From Rhizophlyctis rosea (Eukaryota > Chytridiomycota > Chytridiomycetes > Rhizophlyctidales > Rhizophlyctidaceae), in NCBI GenBank assembly GCA_027596075.1, contig JADGJC010000217.1, positions 1 through 64,000 of the forward strand: a DNA stretch of 64,000 nt, in the 5' to 3' direction. The notes beneath the pieces are model-generated. The model searched no databases and was not told where the DNA came from. It saw only the letters and a list, made by a program, of their open reading frames with translations. Position numbers and translations under genes: made by a program. This document shows, piece by piece, positions 1 to 12,330 of this stretch (the first letter of the stretch is position 1; each line of letters begins with the position of its first letter).

Positions 1-4
1 GGGA

Positions 5-190
5 GGATGGGCTGGGAAGGTTGGGGGGCTAGGGGGATTGTGGAGGGGGGAACGGGAGAGGGGGGCGAGGGGGATTGTGGAGGGGGAAACGGGGGAGGGG
101 GGCCGAGGGGGATTGTGGAGGGGGGAACGGGGGAGAGGGGCGGTGGGCCTGGGAGGATGGGATGGGAAGGTTTGGGGGGGAGGTAGGGTA
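5..190. repeat. G-rich tandem repeat, about 38-bp unit
   Basis: Three head-to-tail copies of a roughly 38-bp unit containing GGGGATTGTGGAGGGGG then an AACGGGGGAG-like tract lie at about 33-143. They are flanked by a second repeated motif, GGATGGG(C/A)TGGGAAGG, at 5-22 and 157-174. The plus strand is almost free of C and has many runs of four or more G, so it could form G-quadruplexes. It lies upstream of a splice acceptor at 331-332, so it is probably inside an intron of the gene that continues at 333. Confidence 0.7.
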
Positions 191-332
191 GAAAAGAGGG
201 ACTGGCAATCGTGGGGGAAGGGCGAGGGTACAAGAAGGACATTGCGGAGGTGAGGGGGGGAGGGGCTGTGGCAAGGGTAACCATCAATAAATCAACCACG
301 ACATATTGACCCAAGCAATTCCCCATCAACAG

Positions 333-842
333 GTCCACGACGCAATAACAAAACTCCTGAGCACCAAAGCGACCCAACACTCCAAATACGTCATCCCCTA
401 CACAACCCTCATCTCCACCGGCATGACCCTCTACCCATCCTACACCATCCCCTCCCCAATGGAAACACATTACAACCCCTACGCAATCCTCCACAACTCC
501 GACCAAAACATCCCATACCAGTACCTCTGCACCACCTTACCGGCAAAAACCTTCTGGTCCCGATATGCAAACAAAGTGGAATCGTGGGACGTCGAATGGG
601 AGGTTAAGCGTTTCTTGGACGGTGAGCATCCTGCTACGTTGAATTATGTAGATGGGATATTGGTGGAGATTTGGAAGGATGTCCGGGCAGATGTGAAGAA
701 GAAGTTGCGGGCGTTTTTGGGTGAGGAATACAAGAAGCATCCGACCAAGGTGACAGAACATGTGGGTAGAGGAATATTACAGTATCTTCTCAAGTTGGAT
801 GATTTGGAGACATTGGCCTCTATTGTTGAAGAAGGTTTGTAG
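333..842 (+). CDS. Hypothetical protein, 3' exon(s) of a gene entering from the left
   Basis: The reading frame is open from 333 to the TAG at 840-842 (about 169 residues). A good acceptor (branch-like TATTGAC near 304, ...CATCAACAG at 332) marks the exon start, so the 5' end lies in or before the G-rich repeat. The protein is mixed alpha-helical at its C-terminus (Trp/Lys-rich segment, then a Leu-rich end). I recognise no domain. Coding-strand composition moves from C/A-rich (to about 560) to G/T-rich, as in many genes of this window. It might continue into the next gene through an intron with donor GTTTGT at 836, but no convincing acceptor was found. Confidence 0.45.
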   Translation, partial: VHDAITKLLSTKATQHSKYVIPYTTLISTGMTLYPSYTIPSPMETHYNPYAILHNSDQNIPYQYLCTTLPAKTFWSRYANKVESWDVEWEVKRFLDGEHPATLNYVDGILVEIWKDVRADVKKKLRAFLGEEYKKHPTKVTEHVGRGILQYLLKLDDLETLASIVEEGL

Positions 843-1011
843 GGAATTATTTTTCTTTTTCTTCACAAATGCCCGCCCGGCCTCACATCTACCATATCCC
901 CAAATCCTTTACCCAAAACTTCCAAAAAAACACAGATTGGATAAACCCAAACAGCATCCCCTTAACTGACATCCCCCCAACCCCCTCTTCCACTCCAAAC
1001 TCTCCATCCTA

Positions 1012-2099
1012 ATGAAAGCCTCCTGCACCTCCACCGAAATGGATCTCCGAAAACACATCAACGCCTCCCCACCTTCAAAATTCACCCTCCTCCTAAAACA
1101 CCTCATCTCCCAATCCCACTACACCTGGTTCACATCCCCCCACCTCGTCACAACAATATTGAGAGATCCCTTTTCGGAAGAAAGGAATGGACTGTCAAGC
1201 CGCGTTACTCCATTTACGACTACGACGACTACCCCTTCCCATTCCACAACCCACGACAACCATACCCGTATAACCATGCCGAGACAGTCGAGGCGGTGGC
1301 GTATTTGCTCTTCGTGCACGTCCAAGCCAACAAACAGTCTTTTGCGCCGTATTTGAAAGTGGCGTTGAGAAAAGGTCTAGGCGAGGTGGATTATGAAACA
1401 TTGATAGGGGTGGATTTCTCACATATCAGCAATGTCGAGGCATGGGTCGCAGAGGTGAAGAGTCGACCACCGCCGCCACCTCCTCCTTCTGGGACGAACA
1501 GTCCGCAGCAAGGGGGTGGTGCGAGATTCGGCCAGCGTTGTACATAACGTCCGGTAGCGGGCAGTAGGAGCTTAGTGGGGATTGGTAGGCCTGGCGAGCG
1601 GACGGATCTTGATATTGAGTTGGTGGTGCAAGAGGTGGAAGATACGGATGAGGAGATGAGGGATTTTGTTGTTTCTGATGGGGAGGATGTTGAGGGGGGT
1701 GATGAGGAGGGGAGTGATTGGAGTGGATCTGAGGCGGGGAGTGACTTTGATGGTAAGTCTGTTTTTTTTTTTTTTTGAACGTTGTTTTTTAGAGTAGGAA
1801 TTTCGCGTTGATGGTGGTGTATGGGAATTGATTTCCCCCTTTTTTTCCTTGTTTTTTTTTTTTATTCAGTTTCCGAAATGGAGACAACTCCTACACGTGC
1901 CCTGAAGGCTGCGTCGTCGGACGTGGAGGATGGTAGTGCTGCCTCCGAGGCGGAGGGTGTGTCTGTTAAGGGCAAAGGCAAGCGACGACTGCGACGCACA
2001 AAAACCATACCAATCAGCGATGACAGTTCTGATGAGGACGAGATTGGCTCCAGCAGTGTAAAGCGTAAAGTCATGAGGGTTGACGAAGAGGATGATTGA
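1012..2099 (+). pseudogene. Hypothetical protein gene with broken reading frame
   Basis: One frame runs from ATG 1012 to about 1135, and a different frame then reads well from about 1140 to 1544, with a Tyr/Asp/Pro-rich stretch followed by AVAYLLFVHVQANKQ. The switch lies next to a run of six C (about 1135-1140); one base more there would join them. The second frame stops at TAA 1545-1547, but the same frame continues as an acidic Asp/Glu/Ser tail (1575-1760). An intron with donor GTAAGT at 1753 and acceptor near 1868 leads to a Ser/Asp-rich basic-acidic end at 2099. No family is recognised. Either the gene is decaying or the sequence has small errors; an undetected intron is less likely because no 45-nt or longer GT-AG pair repairs the first break. 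Confidence 0.4.
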
Positions 2100-2544
2100 G
2101 ATGAATAAGGATTTATGCCGCGTGTTCATTACCTTGTTCAAAATTCGTTGTTTTTTTTTCTCCCCGTGTGCGAACACGCATGTTGCTTTTCGCCGATATA
2201 AATGAAAAACCGGTTGGGAAGGGGTTTGAACGTGGATGAAAGGGTCGGGAATCCGCCCGATTTGTCAAAGTGCGGCTTCGCAAATCGTCCAGCTTGCTTC
2301 TACGTGAAGCTCTAAATATCAAACAGTCACCAAGTCCACCAGTGACATCGGAAAGAGGGCATTGTTTGCATCATGATTTTGCTCCAGAACGCACTCATCT
2401 CGAAAGGATCTTACTCAGGCAGCGTGGATGGATACTCATCAGCAAATAACAAGCACCAACCCCTACACACACAAAAAGAAAGAATGCTTTGCCAAAAGCA
2501 CAACCAACCCTACCCCAACCCCCACCAACCCCACAAAACCCACC
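2100..2544. other. Intergenic stretch
   Basis: No gene supported. It begins with the 3' end of the preceding gene and becomes strongly C/A-rich after 2440; the open frames there are low-complexity Pro/Thr/Asn. Confidence 0.4.
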
Positions 2545-3646
2545 TCAAACATACTGCCCCCAAAACCACCTCCTAACCCCCACATTCCCCGTCCTCCCAC
2601 CCCCCTCACAAACCTCAAACTCCCTAACCTTTACAAACCACCCTCCAAACACCTCATCCCCAACAACCGCCCCAGGAACCCTCAACCGCCTCCACCCCAT
2701 CCGAAAAACATCAAACACAACCCTCTCCACCCCATCCTCCCCAGACGCACCCCTCCTCCCCACAACATCCTCCCCCAACTCCCCACCACCATGCCATCAT
2801 TCAACGTCCAGAGCGTGTGGATAAAACTCGGCACGGGGAGTATCCCAACTTGTTTCAAGTCTTTCAGGCGGAAGATGTGGAGTTCCCTACCGTACAATGG
2901 AGCACCTGATGGTCGGTTAGACTGTGGCATTGTTATTCTCAATGTTAACGGAACAAGTGATAGTCGGTTCCGCTGTGGCATCATCATCGTCGTCGTCGTC
3001 GTTAACGGGTTCATTTGCACAAGGAGATGACCACGTGTTAGGAGGAGGGGTTGGGACCATTGGTATGAAGGCGGTAGGACGATGCTGGCAATGACCCGTT
3101 GCGGACGTGATATGCGAGACAGTTTGATTGTCGTGTAGGGGGTATGATGCCAGTCTTGCGTCACTTGAATGAGGAGGTGTTCGTTGTGGGTTATTGTTCT
3201 TGATATGGGGAGGGTGGGCGTGGTGAGTGTTGGGGATATGATGCGTGCTGTTCCTTGTTGGGTGCTGTTTGGGAGCATGGCTGTTGAGCCTACGATGCTT
3301 GGAGGTGGGGAGGCGATGTGGTGACGGGTGTATGGGTTTGGGGTGATGTTTTCGGCTGGTGGTGTTGTTTCATTGTGTGTGTTTGGGTTGGGAAGAGGTT
3401 CGACAACGACGGTGGTGTAATCAGGCGGTGTTTCGCAAAGGATGATGTTTGTGAGACGGGTGTGGTTCCCAAACTGTGTTAGGAGATTGGGGAGCGGGTA
3501 TTTTCTTGGCGGTTTATTGTCGTGGGTGTCGAAAGCTTGGGAGAGATATCCTCCTGTGATTCGTTGAAAGTTCTTGGTGATTTTACGTCCATCTGGAAAA
3601 GTGGCAAGGACCCTGTTTTGCGTGTCGACGAAAATTCACAAGATCT
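2545..3646 (-). CDS. Possible multi-exon hypothetical protein
   Basis: On the minus strand one frame is open for over 300 codons (about 3643 to 2682). Its first third reads like real protein, with VLATFPDGRKITKNFQRITG near 3605-3550 after an acceptor-like AAAACAG, then a Pro/Thr/Asn-rich section. Another minus frame (2778-2545) gives a natural-looking Val/Gly/Arg-rich C-terminus ending at TAA. The C/A-to-G/T composition switch typical here supports one minus gene, but the joining intron near 2800-2990 was not found. The FPDG motif vaguely recalls centriolar or flagellar proteins with FPDG repeats; I do not assign a function. A competing plus-strand reading exists at 2788-2909. Confidence 0.3.
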
Positions 3647-3832
3647 GTTATTTCATACCTGCAAGGAGCGAGCGGGAAAAATGTCACGTGCGTGAAAATT
3701 CATATTTTCCCGATGCTGAGTAAGCAAATTGCCTGATTGCATGGGTGATGACCTAATTGGGTTAGCTGGAGCGATTTAGCCAGAACCATGCTCGCAGAGC
3801 GTAGCTAAAATGTGGCAATAGCTTTCGCTCAA

Positions 3833-4588
3833 TCATCTATTTGCACGGTTCAGTGCTTCCAAAACATAGTGCACACGGGAATGCAGAACACTGCTAGCAA
3901 GCTTGTTATCCGCCTGTAATGAATACATATCACCATTTGAAAAGCAAAAGAAAGGTCTGCGCAATGCCTTTAAAATAACCCCTTTATGACCCTTGGAGGA
4001 GGGCGACAATCGTTTCTACGGGGGGCATGATTGACCCGAGGGGGTCAATCATGCCCCCCTCCGAACTCATACACCCCTCCTCCGCGGGCAATAAATAATA
4101 CTCACGATCCGATTCCCATTGAGAGTTCCATGTCGGTAAATGGGTCCCGACTTTGTATGTTGCACAGCGATCTTTGTGATATCACGCCTCCTTTTCTCTG
4201 TCTTTATTGTTGGCAAATTCTCTGTCACCACCCCCTCCTCTTCCTCACTATCATTAAACAGTTCATCCCCACTCAAAACTTCATCTCCCTCCTCCTTTTC
4301 CTCCTTCCCACTCTCAATCTCCACCGTGTCCCACCCAACATCCCAAGCAAATACATCCAATGCAACCTCTCGCCAATTCTCCTCCCCATACAAGGGAGGC
4401 GCACACCCCGCTGGAAACATATCTGCCACTATGAGTTTCCAGATCTCGTTGCAATCGAGTCGAATGACGTCGCGCCAGAGGCGGCAGACGCGTTCGCAGG
4501 TTAGGAGCGTTGGGATGGAAGCATTAGCGAAGATTGTTAGGAGGATCTCGACGGTGGTTAGGACTTGGTGGGTGGGTGATGGGGCCAT
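3833..4588 (-). CDS. Small F-box protein
   Basis: Two exons (4588-4106 and 3913-3833) give 187 residues. The start used is the ATG at 4588; an in-frame ATG at 4642 would add 18 residues. An F-box fold is clear at about residues 8-52, with the pattern VEILLTIF...CERVCRLWRDVI, so the protein probably presents a substrate to an SCF ubiquitin ligase through Skp1. A very acidic Glu/Asp segment follows (about 80-115), then a basic end. The 192-nt intron has donor GTGAGT and acceptor ATTACAG and keeps phase. It holds a perfect hairpin (see 4020-4059). No substrate-binding repeats are visible, so the target is unknown. Confidence 0.75.
4020..4059. repeat. Perfect 18-bp inverted repeat with 4-base loop
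   Basis: The left arm 4020-4037 (GGGGGGCATGATTGACCC) is the exact reverse complement of 4042-4059; the loop is GAGG. It lies inside the intron (3914-4105) of the F-box gene. As RNA it would form a very stable stem. It may be a tiny foldback insertion or a cis-acting intronic structure. Confidence 0.9.
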
Positions 4589-4642
4589 GGTTGCTGTGTG
4601 GTTTTGGTTATGGGAAGTGTTGACGATCTTCAAGCAATGCAA

Positions 4643-5827
4643 TCGCGAAAAAGGTGGGAAGTGTGAAGGGACTTTGAAAACTGAGGGACTGGGGCGCAGG
4701 CGAGGCCGACAAGGTCAGGAGCTGGTCCAGTTGCCGGAAGTTGTTGTTCCCAACTTCTTGTGACATATTTGACGCGTCCCAGGGTCTGCCCTGAGCAGGT
4801 AACATGTGCAAGACTTCATCGACATGGACGTCTGCCTGTCCACACAAAGTTTCACATCTCAAAAATCAGCTATCACGTCCACTGTCTCGACAACCACATC
4901 AATGCCCCCTTTCAAGACATTCTTGGGTTTCAATACAGCAAAGAATTGATTCAAACCCAAAACCGAGACCAAGGTCTCGAAAGTGGACCGAACGGGCTTT
5001 CAAAGAGCTGAAGGTGGCATCAATAGCTGCATTTGCAATCTCTCTTCCCACGTGGTAAAACATACAAGTCTAAAAGAAGATTCAAACGAGACGCTCAATA
5101 CCACTAACCTTTGTATCAAACCTCCACTGAATAGTAAAGAATGGACCATCTTAAATGACACTACCAATGCCGAAATCTAATAACTTTCACCAATAATTCA
5201 ATATGTCACCTCGTATTAAGCACCCCACATTCAAGCAAATCCAGGTCCCCGAACCAGGCTACCAAGGCCCGGAGCTGACAGATTCACATGGATCCCAAGT
5301 GGGACCTTGTCATAGGTCACAGCAGATCCCTCCTTTTCAAAGGGTTTGTTATGATCGCACCCTCCGACACAGTGTCGCCCCACACCGAACGATAAACAAC
5401 ATGACGTTGGCGAGGGGGGCGGCTCGGCGATATTTGCATGTGATGGGGATTTTTTGAGTGGATCCGTGCTGGAGACAGAGTTAGGTTTTTGAAACCGAAG
5501 AGTTTTTGGTAAGGGATATTTCTTTTACCCACTGGCCATCGTAAGGAGATCGGTGTGGGATCGCAGATGAAACCGCAGGTTCCGAATGTTGGTTGGTTGC
5601 AAATATCGGCGCTGGTAGCAAACTCTTGGACCCTGGGTGATGGTTTCGATGTAAGTGTGACATCTGGCACCGGTGAAATTTAGTGGGGTGGATCGACATT
5701 AAAATCGTAATTCTTTGCAACCCTTGAAGATATCACACTGGTTCCTATCCTCTGCAAATGCGTGTACGCACAGTGCTTCAACCCGATTTAATTTTGTCTT
5801 CTCACGCCTTCCCACCAGCTGACAAAG
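4643..5827. other. Intergenic, with a possible gene remnant at 5290-5720 on the minus strand
   Basis: No complete gene is supported. On the minus strand, overlapping frames between 5720 and 5250 read fairly naturally (including FEKEGSAVTYDKVPLGIHV near 5340-5285) but switch frame near 5500 without a clear intron, which would fit a decayed gene. The part from 4643 to 5290 shows nothing I can support. Confidence 0.3.
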
Positions 5828-5842
5828 TTGCAACGGAGAAAA

Positions 5843-6790
5843 ATGTCACCACAAGCATCCCTTTCACGAGCAATCATCCTATCGCCAACCCCTCCTTACG
5901 GAACCAAACCCGCCGCTAGTCCGTTCTCATCCTACAATCCAGACATCAAATGCCCCGTTCCCGTCCGAGCGTGCGATTTTGCGTCCTTTCTGAATCCCAA
6001 TCCAAGCGTCGCGTTAGAAGCCGTCGTTGATGGTGATAACACCAAACGTTTTCTAGCAAATTCCTCATCCCGCACCAGCCAACAATTTCAAACGCCGCAA
6101 AATGAGGCAGAGAACAGGCCAGACACGTTGAATTCGTCACGCACAGGAACAGACAACGCAGAGACCAAAACAGCAACACCACAACACCAACAACAAACAA
6201 TATACCTCACTCAATTCCTCCGCGACGCATACACTTCTTCCTCCTCCCCATCACAACCGCAACCCCTCGCCCCAGCGCACACCGAAGCACTCCCCAAATA
6301 CCCCTCCTCCGACGCCGACATCACATCCGCCCACAACCCACGCTTAAACCCAACCTCCTACCCATCAACACCCCTCTCAACCCACTCAACAGGCAACAGA
6401 AACTACCTCTCTCGAATCCTAAACTCCTCCGCAACACTCCAAACTCCACCACCCCTTCCCACACTCGCACCAGACAAACACACATACTACACCTACACCC
6501 CACATCCGAAACCATACTACCATCCCCCACCATCCCACTCCCACCGCCACACACCGACATCACCGCGTCCAGCGTCAACAGCATCATCAGGTGCATCAAC
6601 GACCGCAACGCATGGAACGACAGGGTCTATGAAGCGGTTTTCGATTAATAAGGTTCTGTCGGCTGTGAGGAGGATGGGGGAGGGAATGAGGGCTGGTGGT
6701 GGGGGTGTTGGTGCCGGGAGGAGGAAGAGGGGGAAGGAGAATGGGTGGGAGGGGGTTAGGGGGAGTCCGTTGGCTGTTGAGGGGATGTGA
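5843..6790 (+). CDS. Ser/Pro/Thr-rich low-complexity protein
   Basis: Single-exon ORF of 315 residues from ATG 5843 (an in-frame ATG at 5828 adds five). Most of the chain is disordered: Ser/Thr/Pro/Gln/His-rich with several Tyr clusters (about 215-240, TYYTYTPHPKPYYHPP). A short basic helix then follows, containing SMKRFSINKVLSAVRRMGEG, and a Gly/Arg/Lys-rich end. The coding strand changes abruptly from C/A-rich (to about 6590) to G/T-rich (6600-6790). No domain is recognised. Such proteins are often regulatory or nuclear, but nothing here proves it. Confidence 0.6.
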   Translation: MSPQASLSRAIILSPTPPYGTKPAASPFSSYNPDIKCPVPVRACDFASFLNPNPSVALEAVVDGDNTKRFLANSSSRTSQQFQTPQNEAENRPDTLNSSRTGTDNAETKTATPQHQQQTIYLTQFLRDAYTSSSSPSQPQPLAPAHTEALPKYPSSDADITSAHNPRLNPTSYPSTPLSTHSTGNRNYLSRILNSSATLQTPPPLPTLAPDKHTYYTYTPHPKPYYHPPPSHSHRHTPTSPRPASTASSGASTTATHGTTGSMKRFSINKVLSAVRRMGEGMRAGGGGVGAGRRKRGKENGWEGVRGSPLAVEGM

Positions 6791-7252
6791 TGACGGCTGG
6801 GCTGAGGAGGAGGGGGGAGGGGTTTTCGTAAAGTTGGCATTGATGAAACGGAATGGGTTTTTTATGTCGTTTCCCTTCTCATATGCTATCATTGCAGTTT
6901 TCAAATGAACGTTAGAACAATTCGTAACCGACCCATATTACCCCCTTTCCCTACTGTATATACAAACACTCGTTTCCAATTCCCTTTTCTTGTTTGGAAT
7001 TTACTTCAGTTTTTGGATTGACTAAATTGGGTTTGCAAATTGATTTTGCACAAGAGAGCGAGAAAGCAATCAATGTTTTTTTTTACAAGAAGAAATGCCA
7101 GATTACGCTTTGATTATTCTTCGGCATTGCTCGTATGAGTGCAAGGGGCGTTCGGCCTGCGAGGGAGTATGATACAATGATGCATGGTAGGTGATATTTT
7201 CGACGAGATGGAGTCGCAATTCATTGGTATGCGTGACGATGTGTTTGAGTGA
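6791..7252. other. Intergenic between convergent genes
   Basis: Contains the 3' ends of the Ser/Pro-rich gene and the E2 gene. AT-rich tracts and a run of T at 7077-7084 are visible; no gene is supported. Confidence 0.5.
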
Positions 7253-8756
<1,504 letters not shown>

Positions 8757-9427
8757 ATGGCCCCCGCTAAGAAGGGTTAGTCGAGTCGGACCTTTGTGGT
8801 GGAAATTGCCGCAATGCAGTTGGAGTTGGGTTGTTTCTGAAAGTGATTCGCTAACTTGCTGTTTCCCACAACAGCTCCCGCCGCCGCCAAGGCTACCGCC
8901 GCCAAGAAGGCCGCCCTCAAGGGTACCCGCAAGACTGTCCACAAGGTCCGCACCAACACCCACTTCCACCTTCCCAAGACCCTCAAGAAGGACCGTCAAC
9001 CTCTCTACCCCCGCCGCTCCGTCCCCCGCAAGCCCACTCTCGACCAGTTCAAGATCGTCCAGTACCCCTTGAACACCGAGAGCGCCATGAAGAAGATTGA
9101 GGAGAACAACACCCTCGTCTTCATCGTTGACGTCCGCGCCAACAAGAGGCAGATCAAGGAGGCCGTCAAGAGGTTGTACGATGTTGACGCTGCTAAGATC
9201 AACACTTTGATCAGGCCGGATGGACTCAAGAAGGCCTACGTTCGTCTCTCTGCTGACGTCGATGCTCTTGACATCGCCAACAAGGTATGTGCTGGCTTTT
9301 CAACAGCTTGGTGGTGATGATTTTTTGGTGTTGCGTTTTGGAAAACCTATATGTGTGCAACTGTCATTTTCATGAATTTTCTCTAACGACCCATCTCTCT
9401 CCTCACGTACAGATTGGCTTCATCTAA
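8757..9427 (+). CDS. RPL25: Large-subunit ribosomal protein uL23 (L23A/L25)
   Basis: Three exons (8757-8775, 8875-9284, 9413-9427) give 147 residues. A basic Ala/Lys-rich N-terminus ([20 protein letters not shown]) leads to the ribosomal L23 domain with TFHF-like [27 protein letters not shown] and the conserved end [19 protein letters not shown]. It binds 25S/28S rRNA at the polypeptide exit tunnel. The first exon is 19 nt and the last encodes only IGFI-stop, an arrangement common in fungal ribosomal protein genes. Codon use is strongly C-ending, as expected of a highly expressed gene. Confidence 0.97.
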
Positions 9428-11180
9428 GCCACTCGCCCCGTTCTACCCCTCACCCCTCTCTTTGTACTTGCTCCCACGATGAACGGGACAATCAATAAAG
9501 AAAGAATGGAGAAGGGCCACCGGTCCGAAAAACATCAATTGTTGGGTTCCTGTTCCCTTAAGTGTGCATTTTGGTGCTACTTTTAGGGTTGTGGATTGGG
9601 CTTCATGACGCAAACGCTGGTCGTAAGTCTCCTGCTGGCTGGAAGCGGGAGCTGCAGCATTCAACACCTGATTTGCACGTTGTGCTTTTCATGGTTGTGC
9701 GTCTGTCGACTGGCCTTGTGCCGGTTGACATTGGTTGAGGAAAGTCATGCGACGAGGATTTTTTTCACCCCAATCTGGTGTACTTTTTGTTGTTTGTTGT
9801 GGTTGTGCGTCTTGACTGACGATGGGAGGCCGGGTGCGCTATGATTGATATTTTCAGGATGGGCAAAGTTCCTTCAAATTCCACCAATACTTGATGATTA
9901 TTGCTCCAACAAAACCAAGGTCATCCCCCGGTCCTCCCCCCAAAAAACATTACAAAATAACTGTAGTTGCCATCGATGGTCCACCGGATTCCAAGGTCAT
10001 TGCACGGCTTGCTATTTCCGAGCTTGAGTGCTTAACACGCGGCGAGCACTTACTCCATCTCACCCCGCTTGTATCATACATGTCGGTTGCCAAATCAGCT
10101 AAGCTGGGCGGATCATGCGTCTAGGCGTCACGAACACAACAAGCCCCCGCAGTTGGTGACTGCATGCGGCCTACTTTGGTGAGGTTGACCGCAAAACAGC
10201 GAGCAGCATAAGTGGCACAGATTGGTATCTTGCAAACAATTGCCCATGATGCACTCGCATGAGGGACCAAGAACATCGTTCTCATCCCAATATCAATAGC
10301 TTGCACTAAAAGAAAACTGATGGGATTGAAGCATTTGAGATAGATCGACAAGTTTGTCATAGTAAAATTGGCCGAGAGAATCATTGGACAAATGCTAACA
10401 GAAGGACTGGACAAATGCTAATAGAAGGACTGATCATCTGAGCATCAGAATTCTCAACTTGTTCGATAAGTGTTTTGTCTGAACATGACTATTCCTTTTT
10501 CCACTCGATAAGCATCTCCATTTGCTACCTATGTTCCATATGCCTTGAATACCTGTCCCTTGAAACCTCTTGAACTTGGCGAGTTTGGCGTGTGACTTCA
10601 ACAAGACCTGGCTTATGCGAGATGATGTGTCCGAAATAGGTTTGATGACACCCAACGCCAATACCAGCTCAATCGGGCAAAGATTGAGTCCGAAGTGTGG
10701 CTCAAAAATCAACCCAAAATCAGCCCTGTTCAAAATTCACCACCAAGACTCGTCCTCCTTGCCCTCGTCATCATCTTTCCGCAATTTTCGCCGAGGCCTG
10801 TTCGCTATTGAAAGGAACTTCAACTGCCAAGCATACGTGATACCCGTTGAAGAAGGTCGGTGCAACGGTTCACGAGGTGCTGGCACTGTTCCCGCGGTCC
10901 ACGTTAGGGCAAGGTAAGTTGAAGACGATAGCGCAGGTGGTCTTTGTTAGTAAACAACGTTTTCGTTGACGTTGCTTGGTGCAGAACTCGAAGCGCATAG
11001 TAACGGCCCTTTCCCGGTCTTCCCTCTCACTCGACACTCGCGGCATAGATAGAACAGGTCAGTTTCAACTTGTCCGGTAGGCGATGCTAAATCTTCCTGG
11101 CCGTCTGCCCAGACCAGTGTCTCGAATATCACGTCTAAAAACATCCCAAATCCTATTGCAGAACCCCCGCAAAACAAAAA
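9428..11180. other. Long intergenic region
   Basis: About 1.75 kb without a supportable gene. Short open frames exist on both strands (for example 9891-10124 plus, 10121-10414 minus, 10570-10917 plus) but none shows family motifs or splice-consistent extension. A 16-bp direct repeat, GGACAAATGCTAA(C/T)AGAAGGACT, occurs at 10386-10408 and 10409-10430. Confidence 0.5.
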
Positions 11181-12330
11181 ATGCTCGGCCAAAAACCCAC
11201 CCGCCGCACCAGCAGCGTCAAAAAACGCCCAGCAGAACCCACCCTCCCCAAAGACAATACCGAAAACGAACCCCCTGTCGGCGCCTCCCTCAAACGCACC
11301 ATCTCCGAAACTGACAGCCAACCCAACCATCACAACAACAACGGTGCCGACGCGCAGGACGCAAAACGACAAAAGGTCGCGCCGCCAAAGGCCGCCTCAC
11401 CGCAAATTGCCAAAACTATTCGGCAGCAGTACGGCGATTTGTTGGCGTACCCGGAATTGTTGTACCATCCGAGGGTGATCGAGTTGTGTCAGCAGGTGTA
11501 TTATTCACCTAGGTACTACGATGATGATTTTGAGTATCGGTAGGTTTGCTTTGCGTGATGCTTTTGCGCCAATCAGATAGAGCCGGGCATATACTAATTG
11601 CAATGCCATCGACGCTTCCAGGCACGTCATATTACCCAAACAAATGCTCGAGTACATCCCATCCAAACTGAAAGGCCGCCTGCTGAAAGACGAAGAATGG
11701 CGGTCCATCGGGATCTTGCAGTCACCCGGTTGGGAACACTACATGTTGCACGCGCCTGAGCCAGTAAGTTATGGCTGTTATGGAATCATCAATAAAAATC
11801 GAAATCGCCATGCGAATATTCGAAACACTAGACTGATAATTGAATTTACCGCCCAGCACGTCTACATGTTCCGTCGCGAAAAGAACTACCAAGAAAAATA
11901 CACCGCAAGCGAAGCCGCCTCAACCCAACCCACCGCTCCAGAACAACAAGAAGAAGAGGAACCATTCGACGACGCGGACGAGGACAACGAATCCGACAAC
12001 AACGAACAGCAATCTCCAAACTACGATGACGAAACTGAAGGGGAAGAAGAGGTAGCTCCATCGCCCGAAGACGCGCCACCCGTCCAAAAGGGACGTCGAG
12101 GGAGACCTTCCAAGGCCTCTTCCCAAACGAAGAAAGAAGCGGCGTCGACATCTACAACGTCCTCACGCCGCACGACCCGCAGTTCTATGGGGGAGGAAGA
12201 GCCCGTTGGGAGGATTACGCGGTCTTCTATTGGAAGTGCTGGTGGACGTGGCGGGTTGAGGGAGAGGAAGAGTAATGGGGCGGGTGGGGATGGGGCAGGC
12301 GTTGTGAGGAAGAATAGTAAGAGAAAATAA
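11181..12330 (+). CDS. CKS1: CKS1-type cyclin-dependent kinase regulatory subunit with long extensions
   Basis: Three exons (11181-11539, 11622-11763, 11857-12330) give 324 residues. The Cks fold is at about 106-176: YYSPRYYDDDFEYRHVILP, LKDEEWRSIGI, PGWEHYMLHAPEPH and VYMFRRE, including the Arg/Trp/Ser phosphate-binding residues and the HxPEPH hinge. Cks proteins bind CDK1 and guide multisite phosphorylation. Here the roughly 70-residue core sits between a basic, disordered N-terminal 105 residues and a C-terminal 150 residues. The tail has a very acidic Glu/Asp segment, then an AT-hook-like KGRRGRPSK motif and Ser/Arg-rich repeats (RITRSSIGS). The first intron has a textbook ACTAAT branch site. 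Budding-yeast Cks1 also has an N- and C-extension, but an AT-hook tail is unusual. Confidence 0.93.

Noticed and set aside
4140..4763. Long plus-strand ORF opposite the F-box gene
   Set aside because: It is the antisense shadow of the F-box exon; the minus frame has the F-box motif and phase-consistent splicing.
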